64,000 bases of DNA from Mycolicibacterium vulneris (lineage in GTDB: Bacteria; Actinomycetota; Actinomycetes; Mycobacteriales; Mycobacteriaceae): assembly GCF_002104765.1 (NCBI RefSeq), contig NZ_NCXM01000010.1, forward strand, positions 62,001 through 126,000, read 5' to 3'. The notes below the pieces were generated by a model. It saw nothing but the letters and a program-made list of their open reading frames with translations, was not told the DNA's origin and ran no database searches. Positions 43,487-52,849 of this stretch are shown here, in pieces (the first letter of the stretch is position 1; each line of letters opens with the position of its first letter). Position numbers and translations under genes: made by a program.

Positions 43487-44203
43487 TTATTTCTGTCCAA
43501 GAGCTGCGGCGATGCCGCCGACGTCGCTGATTTGCCAGTCTTTGTTGCTGTCGATTGTGAGACTGTATGTCGCGGTCGACTGCAGTCCCTCAGGAGCTTG
43601 CATTGTCTTGGTCAGAACGCTGACGAAGGAGTCGACGACATAGGTTCCGCCCACATCTGAGCGAACTTTCGCGGCCAAGGGCCGCGCGGTCGAAACCCAT
43701 TGCAGCGGAGTAAGGATCTGTTCCATTTCACCCGCGGCCTTGGTGAGCTTTTCCTTCAGTTCCGGGGAGGTGCCCTTGACGAGTTGCACCTTCCAAGCGT
43801 TGAGGTCCTGGAAGTTCATCTCGGCGGCATGCACGGCGTAGTCCTGGGCTATTTCTTCCGCATGCTTCTTGTTGCTGGTAGCGCGGGCTTCCGCACTCAA
43901 TTTGTTCTGCGCGCCGATGTACAGCCACGCCAGCACTCCGATCGCGCTGGCAGCAATGCAAATAACGGCCGCCATCACCAACGTGCGCACCGATATCGAC
44001 ACCCGCGCGCGGGACTCGTCAGAGGCCGTCTTGGACTTACGCTTGACGGTCGCGGCTTCGTCAGGTTCTGAAGTTGTTTCTCCTGGCTTCTCGTCGTTCT
44101 TTGCCGGCTTCTTGTCGGCTTCTGGCTTCTCGTTCACTTCTGAATTCTCGTCGTCGACGACGTCGGACGACGCATTCTCGATGTCGTGGTCAGTGATGGA
44201 CAC
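43487..44203 (-). CDS. Mce-associated membrane protein (Mam type)
   Basis: 238 aa. A charged, low-complexity cytoplasmic N-terminus (to about residue 70) is followed by one membrane segment (about 74-97) and a periplasmic domain of NTF2-like type ending in DSNKDWQISDVGG. This layout is typical of Mam/OmamA proteins encoded after mceF, some of which stabilise Mce complexes. It is 33 bp downstream of mceF. Confidence 0.85.
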   Translation of the reverse strand: MSITDHDIENASSDVVDDENSEVNEKPEADKKPAKNDEKPGETTSEPDEAATVKRKSKTASDESRARVSISVRTLVMAAVICIAASAIGVLAWLYIGAQNKLSAEARATSNKKHAEEIAQDYAVHAAEMNFQDLNAWKVQLVKGTSPELKEKLTKAAGEMEQILTPLQWVSTARPLAAKVRSDVGGTYVVDSFVSVLTKTMQAPEGLQSTATYSLTIDSNKDWQISDVGGIAAALGQK

Positions 44204-44236
44204 GGCTTCCCCTCAAAACTTCGATGATTGCCCGGC

Positions 44237-45190
44237 CTACCGGTCGGGAACGGCAACGTGCAGTGTAATCGCGCCCTCCTTCGGAATGCTCTTCAATATG
44301 TTTGAGAGAATTTGTCCACTGTCGAAATTCATCAGAGCTCCGCCGATGCCTTTGAAATGCGGCAAAAGCGTCTCCGTCAGAACTTTGATGTCAGGAGCCC
44401 GCGTGTCCAGGAATGCCTGAATTCGGTCCAGGTAATCACCGAACAGCGCCATGTCTCGCGGGTTATTCCATTCCAGGGTATGCATCATGCCTTGATAAGT
44501 ACCGGCGGCCCCGAGACCCGCCGCTCGAATAGGCGGAATGAGGTCACCGAGCAGGGGTCCAACCCAGCCCGCGTTGCGCAGCAGCGCCTGCAAATTGTCG
44601 ATCACTTCCTGTCCCCGGCCATGCATGCTGGTCGCCTGACTCCGGAGTAGCGAGCTCGCATGTGCGAGGTTGGGCAGCACCTGCTCAGGCGCGGGCAGAG
44701 CAGCGTCGGCCTCGCCCAGAATCCGTTTGAGCTGGCCGGGATCGAGCTGGTTGAGCACACGCACCACGCTGGTGGCCAGCTCCGAGATGGACGGCGGCGC
44801 TTCTATCGACTTCGGCGAGATACGTTGGCCGTCCTTGTATACCGGGCCTCCGCTCGTCCGTGGCGCCAGTCCGATGTAGGCCTCACCGAGCGCGGACAGA
44901 TTGTCCAGCCGCACGTCGGTATCGACAGGAATGTGGTGATCGCCGTCGACGTAGAACTGCACGGTGGCGTCGCTAGTCGCCGTGTTGATTTCGGTCACCT
45001 TGCCGACCGGCTGGCCGCGGAGCAGCACATTCGAACCGACAACGAGGCCCTTGATGTCGGGGACCGCCATACTCAGGTTGGTCCGCTGAGCAGGCGGGCC
45101 GGTCCGAACACCGAACGACCAGATCACGCTAACGGCGAAAGCGATGATGACTCCGAACATCGCGAACGACAAGGCGCCCTTTAATTTCAT
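44237..45190 (-). CDS. mceF: MCE family protein MceF
   Basis: 317 aa. N-terminal membrane segment (SFAMFGVIIAFAVSVIW), then the MCE beta-barrel domain (about 40-120) with VGSNVLLRGQPVGKVTEI, then helical coiled regions. It is short for an MceF (often over 450 aa) because the long C-terminal tail is absent. The start overlaps the mceE stop (ATGA). It forms part of the periplasm-spanning lipid conduit. Confidence 0.88.
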   Translation of the reverse strand: MKLKGALSFAMFGVIIAFAVSVIWSFGVRTGPPAQRTNLSMAVPDIKGLVVGSNVLLRGQPVGKVTEINTATSDATVQFYVDGDHHIPVDTDVRLDNLSALGEAYIGLAPRTSGGPVYKDGQRISPKSIEAPPSISELATSVVRVLNQLDPGQLKRILGEADAALPAPEQVLPNLAHASSLLRSQATSMHGRGQEVIDNLQALLRNAGWVGPLLGDLIPPIRAAGLGAAGTYQGMMHTLEWNNPRDMALFGDYLDRIQAFLDTRAPDIKVLTETLLPHFKGIGGALMNFDSGQILSNILKSIPKEGAITLHVAVPDR

Positions 45191-46182
45191 GGCGTCGCTC
45201 CAAGAATCCGCAGCACGTCCTGCACGTTGTCGATGAGCTCTTTCCCGTCCGGCCCTTTTATCGACGTGATGTTTATCGCCGGGTACTTATCTGCGGGAAG
45301 GAAGTAGTCCGTGAGTAGCCGCTGCCACGCGGGCGCTTCGTTCTCGAATGCCCATTTGCTCTCTTTCAGGGCTCCAAGCGCACCGCCGAGCGACTTCAGC
45401 AGGGGCACAAGCCAATAGCCACCGCTGTAGATACTGCCGATCGAGGGCAACACGGTAGCGATGTAAGACCCGACTTGGAATGAGCGTTTCCAGCCCAGCA
45501 TCCCCTCCGTCGACCAGAAGTACTTGTATTCGGGTAGGTGGTTATACATGACTTCGGCTGTTCCGGATACGCCCGTAAGCCACTGATCGACCATGTCCAT
45601 GTTGTTGCTCAGGTCCGAGAGGTCGGTGTCTACCCGCTTCACCAGGTCGCGGAATTCACCGCTTCGTGCCGGCGTCACCCTGTTGATCCCGATGATGGTG
45701 TTTTGGGCACGCTGAATGGATCCGCTGCCGACGAAGTTCGCCAAGTTGGCGATCGTGTCCTCCAGTTGGGGAGGAGACGTGGTCTGTGCCAACGGAACTG
45801 TTCCGGCCGGACGCAGTGCCGGCGCCGGCGGACCCGACTCAGGACGCTCGAGCGCGACATAGGTGTCACCGAGCACCGTGGCTTGCTGCAACGTCGCATG
45901 CACGTTTGCCGGCACCACCACGTCGGGGTCGATCCGCGTTACGACGTCGACGTGATCGCTCGCCAGATTGATCTTGGTGACCAGTCCCACGGTCGTACCA
46001 TCCTGCACGACCTTCGCACGGTCGGGCAGGCTCAGGACGTTGGCGAACTGCAGGACGATTTCGTAACCGTCGCCGTAGCTCTTCCCCGGTTGCGGTAACG
46101 AGTTGACGGTCATGGAAGCACACGACGGAACCAACATGGCACTTGCCGCGACGGCGACAGCCGACCATATCCGCCGGCTCAT
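45187..46182 (-). CDS. mceE: MCE family protein MceE, predicted lipoprotein
   Basis: 331 aa. Signal peptide ends at VPSC with candidate lipid-modified Cys21, as expected for the MceE (Lpr) position. The MCE domain includes LPDRAKVVQDGTTVGLVTKI. The remaining sequence is helical, with a tryptophan-rich C-terminal half. The start overlaps the mceD stop (ATGA) and the stop overlaps the mceF start. Part of the hetero-oligomeric Mce importer. Confidence 0.88.
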   Translation of the reverse strand: MSRRIWSAVAVAASAMLVPSCASMTVNSLPQPGKSYGDGYEIVLQFANVLSLPDRAKVVQDGTTVGLVTKINLASDHVDVVTRIDPDVVVPANVHATLQQATVLGDTYVALERPESGPPAPALRPAGTVPLAQTTSPPQLEDTIANLANFVGSGSIQRAQNTIIGINRVTPARSGEFRDLVKRVDTDLSDLSNNMDMVDQWLTGVSGTAEVMYNHLPEYKYFWSTEGMLGWKRSFQVGSYIATVLPSIGSIYSGGYWLVPLLKSLGGALGALKESKWAFENEAPAWQRLLTDYFLPADKYPAINITSIKGPDGKELIDNVQDVLRILGATP

Positions 46183-47300
46183 CGCTTCGCCGCCTGCTGT
46201 AGCACATACTGCAGTAGCGCGACGTCGACGGCAAAGGGCTGACCGTTGACATCAGCGCAACTGCCGGGCATCGACGCGTTCATCATGCCGCAGAGCGCTA
46301 GCCCGTCGTGTGTTCGAACCCGATACAGCGGGGGCCGATAGGCGAGGTTAAACGTGTGGAAATCACGCCTGTTGAAGTGATTGGCGATCGTGTTGATCCA
46401 CCACGGCACCGGGGTGAAAAGATCCGACAACGCGGTCGCGTGGGGAGTCAACTTCCGCACCGTGACGCTGACCGTGTCGAGCGCTTGCTGTGTCTCGTCG
46501 CCCAATCTGGTTTGCAGGATCGCCACCAACTCGGCCAGTGGCCCGAGGGTCCCCACTCCCCCGCCGGGACCGGCGAGCCCTGTCGTACCGTCCAGCGCCA
46601 ACGCCAAGTCCGGCGTCGTCTTGCGCGCGTCGTACATGATCTGCTTCAACGGCGGCATCAGTTCGCGCAGTACACCGGTCAGCTCAGCGGTGTTGCGGAT
46701 GATCGAGCCGATGTCACTGATCGCTTCGTCCGGGCTGTCAAGTAGCGCGGACGTCCTGGTCACAAGCTGGTTGATCCCGGCACCGTTGTTGTGCGCCAGT
46801 TCGTCAAGGCCGCGAACTGTGTCACCGACGTTCGTCGACCCGTTGGGGTTGATCGAGTTGAGAAAGGTGTAGGTCGATCCAACCACCTGCGAAATCGTCT
46901 TGGCCGAAAACGAGTGGTCAAGCCGAATGCACTTGCCGGCCTCGAGCCGTGGACCGGAACTGTAGTTGCCGACCAGTTCCAACGAACGGTCGGCAAGGAT
47001 CGATGGCGACCGGATGACTGCCCTGACGTCGGGCGGGAGTGGCCTGCTCTGTGTGATAGAGAAGTCGACCCGGACCTGGGTGGGGCCAGCGGCGATGGAC
47101 GTGACCTTGCCGACCTGATAGCCCATCTGGGTCACGGGGTTGCCCACGTACAGACCGATGGTGTCTGGGAACATCGCGCAATAAGCGACGCTCTTCTCGC
47201 CGCCCATCATGGCGCACGACGAGGCACCAGCGACGGTTGCAGCGCCCGTGAGTGTAACTACGGCGGCACGAAATATACGGCGAACCATTCGGGAGACCAT
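46179..47300 (-). CDS. mceD: MCE family protein MceD, with lipobox-like cysteine
   Basis: 373 aa. The N-terminus MVSRMVRRIFRAAVVTLTGA is followed by AGASSC, placing Cys29 where a lipoprotein signal would be cut. MceD proteins I know start with a plain membrane anchor instead. The MCE domain shows IGLYVGNPVTQMGYQVGKVT. ATG at 47300 shares a base with the mceC stop (TGATG). The frame further upstream is a shadow of mceC. Position in the operon defines it as MceD. Confidence 0.85.
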   Translation of the reverse strand: MVSRMVRRIFRAAVVTLTGAATVAGASSCAMMGGEKSVAYCAMFPDTIGLYVGNPVTQMGYQVGKVTSIAAGPTQVRVDFSITQSRPLPPDVRAVIRSPSILADRSLELVGNYSSGPRLEAGKCIRLDHSFSAKTISQVVGSTYTFLNSINPNGSTNVGDTVRGLDELAHNNGAGINQLVTRTSALLDSPDEAISDIGSIIRNTAELTGVLRELMPPLKQIMYDARKTTPDLALALDGTTGLAGPGGGVGTLGPLAELVAILQTRLGDETQQALDTVSVTVRKLTPHATALSDLFTPVPWWINTIANHFNRRDFHTFNLAYRPPLYRVRTHDGLALCGMMNASMPGSCADVNGQPFAVDVALLQYVLQQAAKR

Positions 47301-48262
47301 CAGCACGGACTCCCCGCCATAGGGATGCAAAGATCTGTGGCAAGCAACTCGGGCGGTGCGTTCTGCGCGTCCAGCATCCGCTCGATCTTGTTCCTGATCC
47401 GCCGAAGTCTGGGAATGATTCGGCTGTTGTGGTCCTTCCACCGGGTGACTCTGTCCTGCCAGTCGCGAACCTTCTCGATGAACTCTTCGCGGTGGTTCAC
47501 CCAGAAGTCGCCGAAGGGACGCAGGAACGCATCACCGACGTCGCCCATACCTTTCAGGGCTTCGCCGAAACCCTTGCCGTACAGAACGAGCGTCTCCTCG
47601 AGGATGGCAAGCTTGCTCACCAGGACCTTCAATTCCCCGGTGAAATTACGCAGCGCCTCGATGTACTCATCGGAAAGATTGAGGATCGAAGTAACCTGCC
47701 CCCGCTGGCGCTCGATCGTGGACGTGAGGGCATTGCCCGCATCGATAACGGCGGAAAGAGTCTGCACGTTTGTGCCGGTGAGTCCCTCCTGGATTTGATC
47801 CAATGATTCACGAATCGGCTTCGGATTAACTCGCTCGGTGATTTTTGTCGAATCGGTCAGCGCCCGCATCAGGCTGTATGGCATCGTCACGCGCTCTACC
47901 GGGATCGGATTTGCACCCAATGGCTTTCTGCCCAGCGATACCAAATTTACATAATAACCGCCGACCACCGTGAGCATCCGGACCTGAATTTGTGACTGAT
48001 CACCAACAAATGCGTCGTGGTCCACGGTTGCGCGAACCTTGACCTGATTCGGTTCGATTGACAGATCTTTCACTTTGCCGACCGTGATCCCGGCAATCCG
48101 CACGGTATCACCTGGATGGATCGCCGCCGCATCATCGGTGTAGAAAGAGATCATCTTCTGGCCCGGAGGACTGATGTTGATTTCGGCAGCAGTGAGCGCC
48201 AGAACGGCGACCAGTACCAGCGCGGCGACACCCCAGAACGTCGAACTCTTGAGAATTTTCAT
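47300..48262 (-). CDS. mceC: MCE family protein MceC
   Basis: 320 aa. Membrane anchor about 10-28 (FWGVAALVLVAVLALTAAE), MCE domain with PGDTVRIAGITVGKVKDLS, then a long helical region and a basic stretch (RIIPRLRRIRNKIERML) before the cysteine-containing end. It is shorter than most MceC proteins, which have proline-rich tails. ATG at 48262 overlaps the mceB stop (ATGA), preferred to the GTG at 48271. Confidence 0.88.
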   Translation of the reverse strand: MKILKSSTFWGVAALVLVAVLALTAAEINISPPGQKMISFYTDDAAAIHPGDTVRIAGITVGKVKDLSIEPNQVKVRATVDHDAFVGDQSQIQVRMLTVVGGYYVNLVSLGRKPLGANPIPVERVTMPYSLMRALTDSTKITERVNPKPIRESLDQIQEGLTGTNVQTLSAVIDAGNALTSTIERQRGQVTSILNLSDEYIEALRNFTGELKVLVSKLAILEETLVLYGKGFGEALKGMGDVGDAFLRPFGDFWVNHREEFIEKVRDWQDRVTRWKDHNSRIIPRLRRIRNKIERMLDAQNAPPELLATDLCIPMAGSPC

Positions 48263-49320
48263 CGATTGCACAAGATCACCCTTTGGCCATTCAAGAGCAC
48301 GTCCATTGAGTCGGGCAGTTGCGCGCGACCCCGCGAACAGGGCAATGGTGTATCAGGCGCCCCTGGCGGGGGGACGTTATCCCACATCACCGGTATCAGC
48401 TTGAGGACGTCGCGACTGTAGTCATCGAAGCGCGTGATTGCCTTGTCGAGACCGTCGGCGATGTCACTCCGCGAGGAGTCGACGACGTCGATTCTGCCGT
48501 CGGGTTGCTGCACCCGAGTGGCGGGCCCGAGCGGAAACCCTGCGTTGGCAAGGACTTGGAGAGTGGGCTCGGTGAAGGCAGGGCCATACAGTTCCGACTT
48601 ACGAAACTCGTCCATGACCGAGATCGCCGCGTCCAACGGCTGATTCAACCACTTCAGGACCTGGACGAAATCTTTCGAATGCCCGCCGAACGTGTCTGCC
48701 ACAGCGTCGAGGTTGCGCATCACCGTCGCGATGACTTGTTCGCGGTCGGACGCGAACTGGGTCAGCTTTCGGACGCTTTCGAGCATCGGCTTGAGTCCGC
48801 CCTCACCCGACAGATACGTCGCGGCATTCTCGGTAAAGGTGTCGATATCGCTGGGACTCAAGGTCGCGATGACGGGCTGCAGCCCGTTGAACAGAGTGGT
48901 GATGTCGAACGACGGTTGCGTCATGGTGATCGGAACATGCGACACAATGCTCGCCGCCGGCGCCGTCTCGGACGGATTGACGACATCGACGTAGCGCAAC
49001 CCGGTGAGCGCCTGGTACTTGATGGCCAACCGCGACGTGGACACCACTGCGTAGCGCTTGTCGAGACTGAACTCGACCGTTGCGACGCTCTGTCCAGCCC
49101 TACGCTCGAGCGCCAGCGATTTGACTTTCCCGACCCGCACTCCCCGGACGCGCACGTCAGCGTCGACGTGCAGGCCCGACGCATCCGTGAATTGAGCTGT
49201 GTAGGAGCGCGTGGCTGCGGCAACTGGTTGTCGCAGGACATTGACCAGGACGATGAACACCGCAAGTGCGGCGGCGGCGGCCAAAGCAAATCGCCATAAT
49301 GCGGCCTTGGGCGTGATCAC
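48259..49320 (-). CDS. mceB: MCE family protein MceB
   Basis: 353 aa, typical MceB length. Membrane anchor about 8-28, MCE domain with DADVRVRGVRVGKVKSL, long helical region, and a C-terminal PLPCSRGRAQLPD segment with two cysteines in the last 40 residues, a common MceB trait. Start overlaps the mceA stop and stop overlaps mceC. Confidence 0.9.
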   Translation of the reverse strand: MITPKAALWRFALAAAAALAVFIVLVNVLRQPVAAATRSYTAQFTDASGLHVDADVRVRGVRVGKVKSLALERRAGQSVATVEFSLDKRYAVVSTSRLAIKYQALTGLRYVDVVNPSETAPAASIVSHVPITMTQPSFDITTLFNGLQPVIATLSPSDIDTFTENAATYLSGEGGLKPMLESVRKLTQFASDREQVIATVMRNLDAVADTFGGHSKDFVQVLKWLNQPLDAAISVMDEFRKSELYGPAFTEPTLQVLANAGFPLGPATRVQQPDGRIDVVDSSRSDIADGLDKAITRFDDYSRDVLKLIPVMWDNVPPPGAPDTPLPCSRGRAQLPDSMDVLLNGQRVILCNR

Positions 49321-50414
49321 TGGGCTCCTATCGCACCGAGCGGGGCAGCCACACCGGGTAATTCATCGAGCACGATGTGTGTCTGTATCGCCCGCTGTTC
49401 AGGGGATCCCGCATACAGATTTTCTAGTCGAGTTCGCAACTCCACCAAGTCAGAGGAGATATTGGCCGGTGTTATCAGACCGGGCACTACATCGGTCAGA
49501 GTTTTGACCAGATCAACCGCAGGCATCAAATCTTGCGGGTGGGATGACAATAGCTTGCCCAATGCACCGAAGAATCTATTCGCCAGCAGGTCAAGCGTCG
49601 CTATAGACCTCTTGTTCCAATATTCATCTGTTTGATACTGGCCGAGGGAAGGGGCAAGGTTGACAAAATCTTGACCGGGAAGGCAGCCGTCGGCGGTCTG
49701 CATGAACCTCACGAATCCAGAGTTGTGATCGAAGTTATAGCCAGCAGAAGTAATCGAGTCCAGCGTGCCTGGGAATGCAACACTCACACCCGTCGTGTTT
49801 CTCAAAAGCTGCTCGGTACTTACCGTCTGCACCTTGGTCACCGCCTCGGCCGCGACCACGATTGTCTCGATGAGTGGATTGAGCCCGTCGGTGAACCGCG
49901 TGGCGCGGTCCATCACACGCACCAATTGCGGCGTCACTACGCCGCCGGTGATCTCACCCAGACGGTAGAGCAACGCCTGCAGCGTGAAGTTTCCCTTTGG
50001 AACGGTGTCGATTCGCGAGCCATTCCGCAGCGGTGCCCCGCCCGTGCCGGCAACCAGGTTGATGGCGGTGACACCGAAATAATTGGACGGCCGGAAGTCA
50101 ACGTTCATCTTGTCTGTTAAACCGGCAGTAGGTCCCGATCGGACGTCAGCGTTGAGCCGGACACCACCGTTGGCAAGGCTTGACACGGAGGTGACTTGGC
50201 CGACGTTGACTCCGTGCATTATCAGCGCGGTACCCGCGGTGACTCCCTGACCCAGATACGGCAGGTCCATGACGATCGAGATACGGTTCGCCGGGCGGCC
50301 ACGGAATGGATTCACGGCGATCAAAACGCCCGTCACCAACAAGCACAGCGCGAGCACCGCGCCGATGATGGTCAGCCGGCGCGCTTCGGCAGCCTCCGAC
50401 ATCCGGAATAGCAA
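49317..50414 (-). CDS. mceA: MCE family protein MceA
   Basis: 365 aa. Membrane anchor about 15-35 (LTIIGAVLALCLLVTGVLIA), MCE domain with TAGTALIMHGVNVGQVTSV, then the helical domain. The TTG at 50414 is taken as start because AGGGGAG lies five bases upstream; an ATG at 50402 is in frame but poorly spaced. It lies 10 bp after yrbEB. Confidence 0.9.
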   Translation of the reverse strand: MLFRMSEAAEARRLTIIGAVLALCLLVTGVLIAVNPFRGRPANRISIVMDLPYLGQGVTAGTALIMHGVNVGQVTSVSSLANGGVRLNADVRSGPTAGLTDKMNVDFRPSNYFGVTAINLVAGTGGAPLRNGSRIDTVPKGNFTLQALLYRLGEITGGVVTPQLVRVMDRATRFTDGLNPLIETIVVAAEAVTKVQTVSTEQLLRNTTGVSVAFPGTLDSITSAGYNFDHNSGFVRFMQTADGCLPGQDFVNLAPSLGQYQTDEYWNKRSIATLDLLANRFFGALGKLLSSHPQDLMPAVDLVKTLTDVVPGLITPANISSDLVELRTRLENLYAGSPEQRAIQTHIVLDELPGVAAPLGAIGAQ

Positions 50415-50424
50415 AGCTTCTCCC

Positions 50425-51300
50425 CTAGCCCTTGAACTCGAATTTCGGTGTCCAGCCCCAAATCATGACGGTCGTCATAATGTCGAGGACCATGATGGTG
50501 ACGAGACTCGCGCGAATTGCGCGTCCAGAAGCCTGCCCGACCCCAACGGGCCCGCCTGATGCGAAATAACCGTAGTAACAGTGAATCAACGTGGCGGCGG
50601 CGCAGTAAATAATCGCCTTGGCGAGCGAATATGCAATGTCTGTCGGGGAGAGGAATTGAACAAAGTAGTGATTGTATGTTCCGGCTGGTTGATTGTAAGA
50701 AATGCGAATCACCAAATCCGAGGTAAAGAACGCGACCATCAACTCGAGCAGAAAGCCGGGTACCACACATATCATCCCGCCGACGAGACGAGTGCCCACA
50801 ACGAAGGGTATCGATCGCAGCCCCATCGCCTCGGTGGCATCAATTTCGTCCGCGATCCGCATGGAGCCGATTTCGGCAGTCATACGGCAGCCGGCTTGGG
50901 AGGCGAACGCGACGCCGGTGACCAGCGGTGCCATCTCTCGGACGTTTCCCCACCCGCCGATGATTCCGGACAGCGCGCCGAGGCCGATCAAATTGAGCGT
51001 CGCAAAAGCTTCGATGGCCACCATTGCGCCGATGGTCACACCAAGGATCGTTAGGATGCTGATCACGCCGCCGTCGACGACTATCGAACCCCGGCCCCAC
51101 GCCAGGCTGTTCATCACTCGCACTGTTTCCCGTGAATACCGCCGAATAGTTGTCGGTAGCAGCCACACGGTCTGGGCGATGAACACCACCCATTGGCCTG
51201 CGGTTCTCAGTGTCCCATTAACAAATCTGACCGGTGCCCGGCCAAGATTCAGATACTTTGACGGGACGGCCCGAGCGCCTGGCAGTATCGGCTGCGCCAC
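50425..51300 (-). CDS. yrbEB: YrbE/MlaE-type permease, second subunit
   Basis: 291 aa integral membrane protein of the MlaE permease family. ILGVTIGAMVAIEAFATLNL, VTGVAFASQAGCRMTAEIG and the cytoplasmic EIDATEAMGL coupling helix are clear. GTG at 51300 shares a base with the stop of yrbEA (TAGTG). It forms the transmembrane pore with YrbEA, energised by an MceG-type ATPase. Confidence 0.92.
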   Translation of the reverse strand: MAQPILPGARAVPSKYLNLGRAPVRFVNGTLRTAGQWVVFIAQTVWLLPTTIRRYSRETVRVMNSLAWGRGSIVVDGGVISILTILGVTIGAMVAIEAFATLNLIGLGALSGIIGGWGNVREMAPLVTGVAFASQAGCRMTAEIGSMRIADEIDATEAMGLRSIPFVVGTRLVGGMICVVPGFLLELMVAFFTSDLVIRISYNQPAGTYNHYFVQFLSPTDIAYSLAKAIIYCAAATLIHCYYGYFASGGPVGVGQASGRAIRASLVTIMVLDIMTTVMIWGWTPKFEFKG

Positions 51301-52256
51301 TATGCCACCGCCATGGGGAAGAACATCGTCTCCAGCTGAGTGATCGCCAGATTTGCGGTCACGATGCAGACGACGTTGAGTACGACAGCGGCGTTGACTG
51401 CATCTGCGACACCACGCGGTCCGCCCTTGGCCTCCATGCCCCGCATCGAGGAGATTATTGCGACAAACGCGGCGAAGGTGATGGTCTTGCCCATCGCAAA
51501 CCAGACGTCGACCATCTTCGCAAACGAACCGAATGACAGCCAGAAGCTTCCGGGCGTCACGTCGTTGACGGTGACGGAGATCGTGAAGGCTGCTGCCACT
51601 CCGGATGCGATGACGATGGTGCACAAGATCGGCGCGATGAGTACCAGGGCCAGAAAGCGCGGCACGACCAGACGCTGCACCGGATCGATACCGAGTGTTC
51701 TCAGTGCATCGAGTTCCTCGCGGATCGCTCTGGCCCCGAAGTCGGCGGCGATCGCCGAGGCCGCGGCGCCGCCCATCAGCAAACCCGCGGTCATTGGTGC
51801 GCCCTGGCGAACCACACCGACCCCGATTGCCGACCCGATAAGTGAGTTTGCCCCCACCTCGTTGACGAGGCCGGACACCTGGACAGCGATCATCGCGCCG
51901 AAGGGCACCGCCATCAGCACCGCTGGAACTGCCGTCACCTTGAGCAGGGTCCAGGCCTGCACGATGAGCTCACCGACGGGTAACCGCATCGAAATTGTGT
52001 CGATGACGGCATACCGCAAGACCGCGGCCGCCATCAGTACAGCGCGACCCGTGGTCGCCGTGCTGCGCGCCGGAATCGCGCCGACTCGCGATGCAGCCTT
52101 GGCGACGCTGGCGCCGGGCTGCGTCAGTACCGCGCGCCAGCCATCCGGCGGGGCGCCGTTGCCGAAAGGTGCGCGATGCAGGGCGCCGCGGTGCCCGCTG
52201 TCGCCGTTTGCTGACCCGGCGCGCGTAGTCGCCGCCGTCGGCGTCTCTGTTGCCAT
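51300..52256 (-). CDS. yrbEA: YrbE/MlaE-type permease, first subunit
   Basis: 318 aa. An alanine/threonine-rich soluble N-terminus of about 60 residues precedes the MlaE permease domain (VPFGAMIAVQVSGLVNEVG, GGAAASAIAADFGARAIREE, then the ELDALRTLGIDP coupling helix). ATG with GGAGG 9-13 bases upstream. First gene of the mce operon; the promoter is probably the divergent element near 52.75 kb, which leaves a leader of about 490 nt. Confidence 0.92.
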   Translation of the reverse strand: MATETPTAATTRAGSANGDSGHRGALHRAPFGNGAPPDGWRAVLTQPGASVAKAASRVGAIPARSTATTGRAVLMAAAVLRYAVIDTISMRLPVGELIVQAWTLLKVTAVPAVLMAVPFGAMIAVQVSGLVNEVGANSLIGSAIGVGVVRQGAPMTAGLLMGGAAASAIAADFGARAIREELDALRTLGIDPVQRLVVPRFLALVLIAPILCTIVIASGVAAAFTISVTVNDVTPGSFWLSFGSFAKMVDVWFAMGKTITFAAFVAIISSMRGMEAKGGPRGVADAVNAAVVLNVVCIVTANLAITQLETMFFPMAVA

Positions 52257-52350
52257 CGAAAACTCGCCTCCTCCCCGTCGCGCTGACCGCTGTCGTTTGC
52301 CTTGTGCTCCGGCTCACAACGCTGCTCCTGAGGCAAGGTACACCACATCG

Positions 52351-52382
52351 GAGCATTTTTGAACACAGTCTCAAAAATTCTC
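52351..52382. promoter_or_regulatory. 32-bp imperfect dyad in the mce leader
   Basis: The arms GAGCATTTTTGA and TCAAAAATTCTC match with a single mismatch around an 8-nt loop, 95 bp upstream of yrbEA. It lies between the probable promoter and the first gene. It may be an operator or an RNA hairpin; no T-run follows on the minus strand. Confidence 0.5.
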
Positions 52383-52737
52383 GATAGAACTTCCAAGGAA
52401 CGAGACGGCGCGACGCCGACACGCGTAAAGCGGTTCCCGAGTCGGCCCGCAAGACGAAGTACGGCTGAAGGGCAGATGAGTCGATCCCGTTGAGGCGCAA
52501 GGACATTCACGCGATCCGGCGCTCAGCGCGGACATGGGTGTCGTCGACGACGCCGATCGCGTCGCTCTTCGACCACGCCGGACAGGAGGCCTCATCGGGG
52601 CGCTCGACAGGCCGCGGCGCCGCCTGGCACGCCCTTGCGGGCGGAATTCCTGGCTGCTTGCGGATCTAGGCGCGGCATAGCCCTACTCCTCGTACGACGG
52701 CCCTTGAGAGACACCGCGGTGCCAACGCGAACGCTGA
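52383..52737. other. Leader/intergenic DNA without a supported gene
   Basis: About 355 bp upstream of the mce dyad. Short frames exist on both strands (for example minus strand ending at 52507) but none has a family signature or clear ribosome site. If the divergent promoter near 52.75 kb drives mce, this is untranslated leader. Confidence 0.4.
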
Positions 52738-52803
52738 CTGTAACCGCTGTCACAGTATATTTCGCCAACGGGGTTGTCAAATAGTCGGCACCATCGTAAT
52801 CTG
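52738..52803. promoter_or_regulatory. Divergent promoter element, copy A (upstream of mce operon)
   Basis: Minus strand: -35 TTGACA (52780-52775), 17-nt spacer, -10 TACTGT (52757-52752), towards yrbEA. Plus strand: -35 TTGTCA (52774-52779), 17-nt spacer, -10 TAATCT (52797-52802). The two -35 boxes overlap. About 46 of 66 bases match copy B at 62368-62433 without gaps, including an identical 16-base core. Confidence 0.7.
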
Positions 52804-52849
52804 GCATTTGGCAGCGTTGAGGTTAGGCCAAATCATCGCCGGTGCGATA

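Noticed and set aside
41061..52256. Assignment of this mce operon as mce1, mce2, mce3 or mce4
   Set aside because: Subunit lengths and the accessory tail do not match one of them clearly, and no phylogeny can be run here.
52507..52640. Minus-strand frame ending with SKSDAIGVVDDTHVRAERRI
   Set aside because: Looks faintly protein-like, but there is no start context, no family match and it would lie within the probable mce leader.
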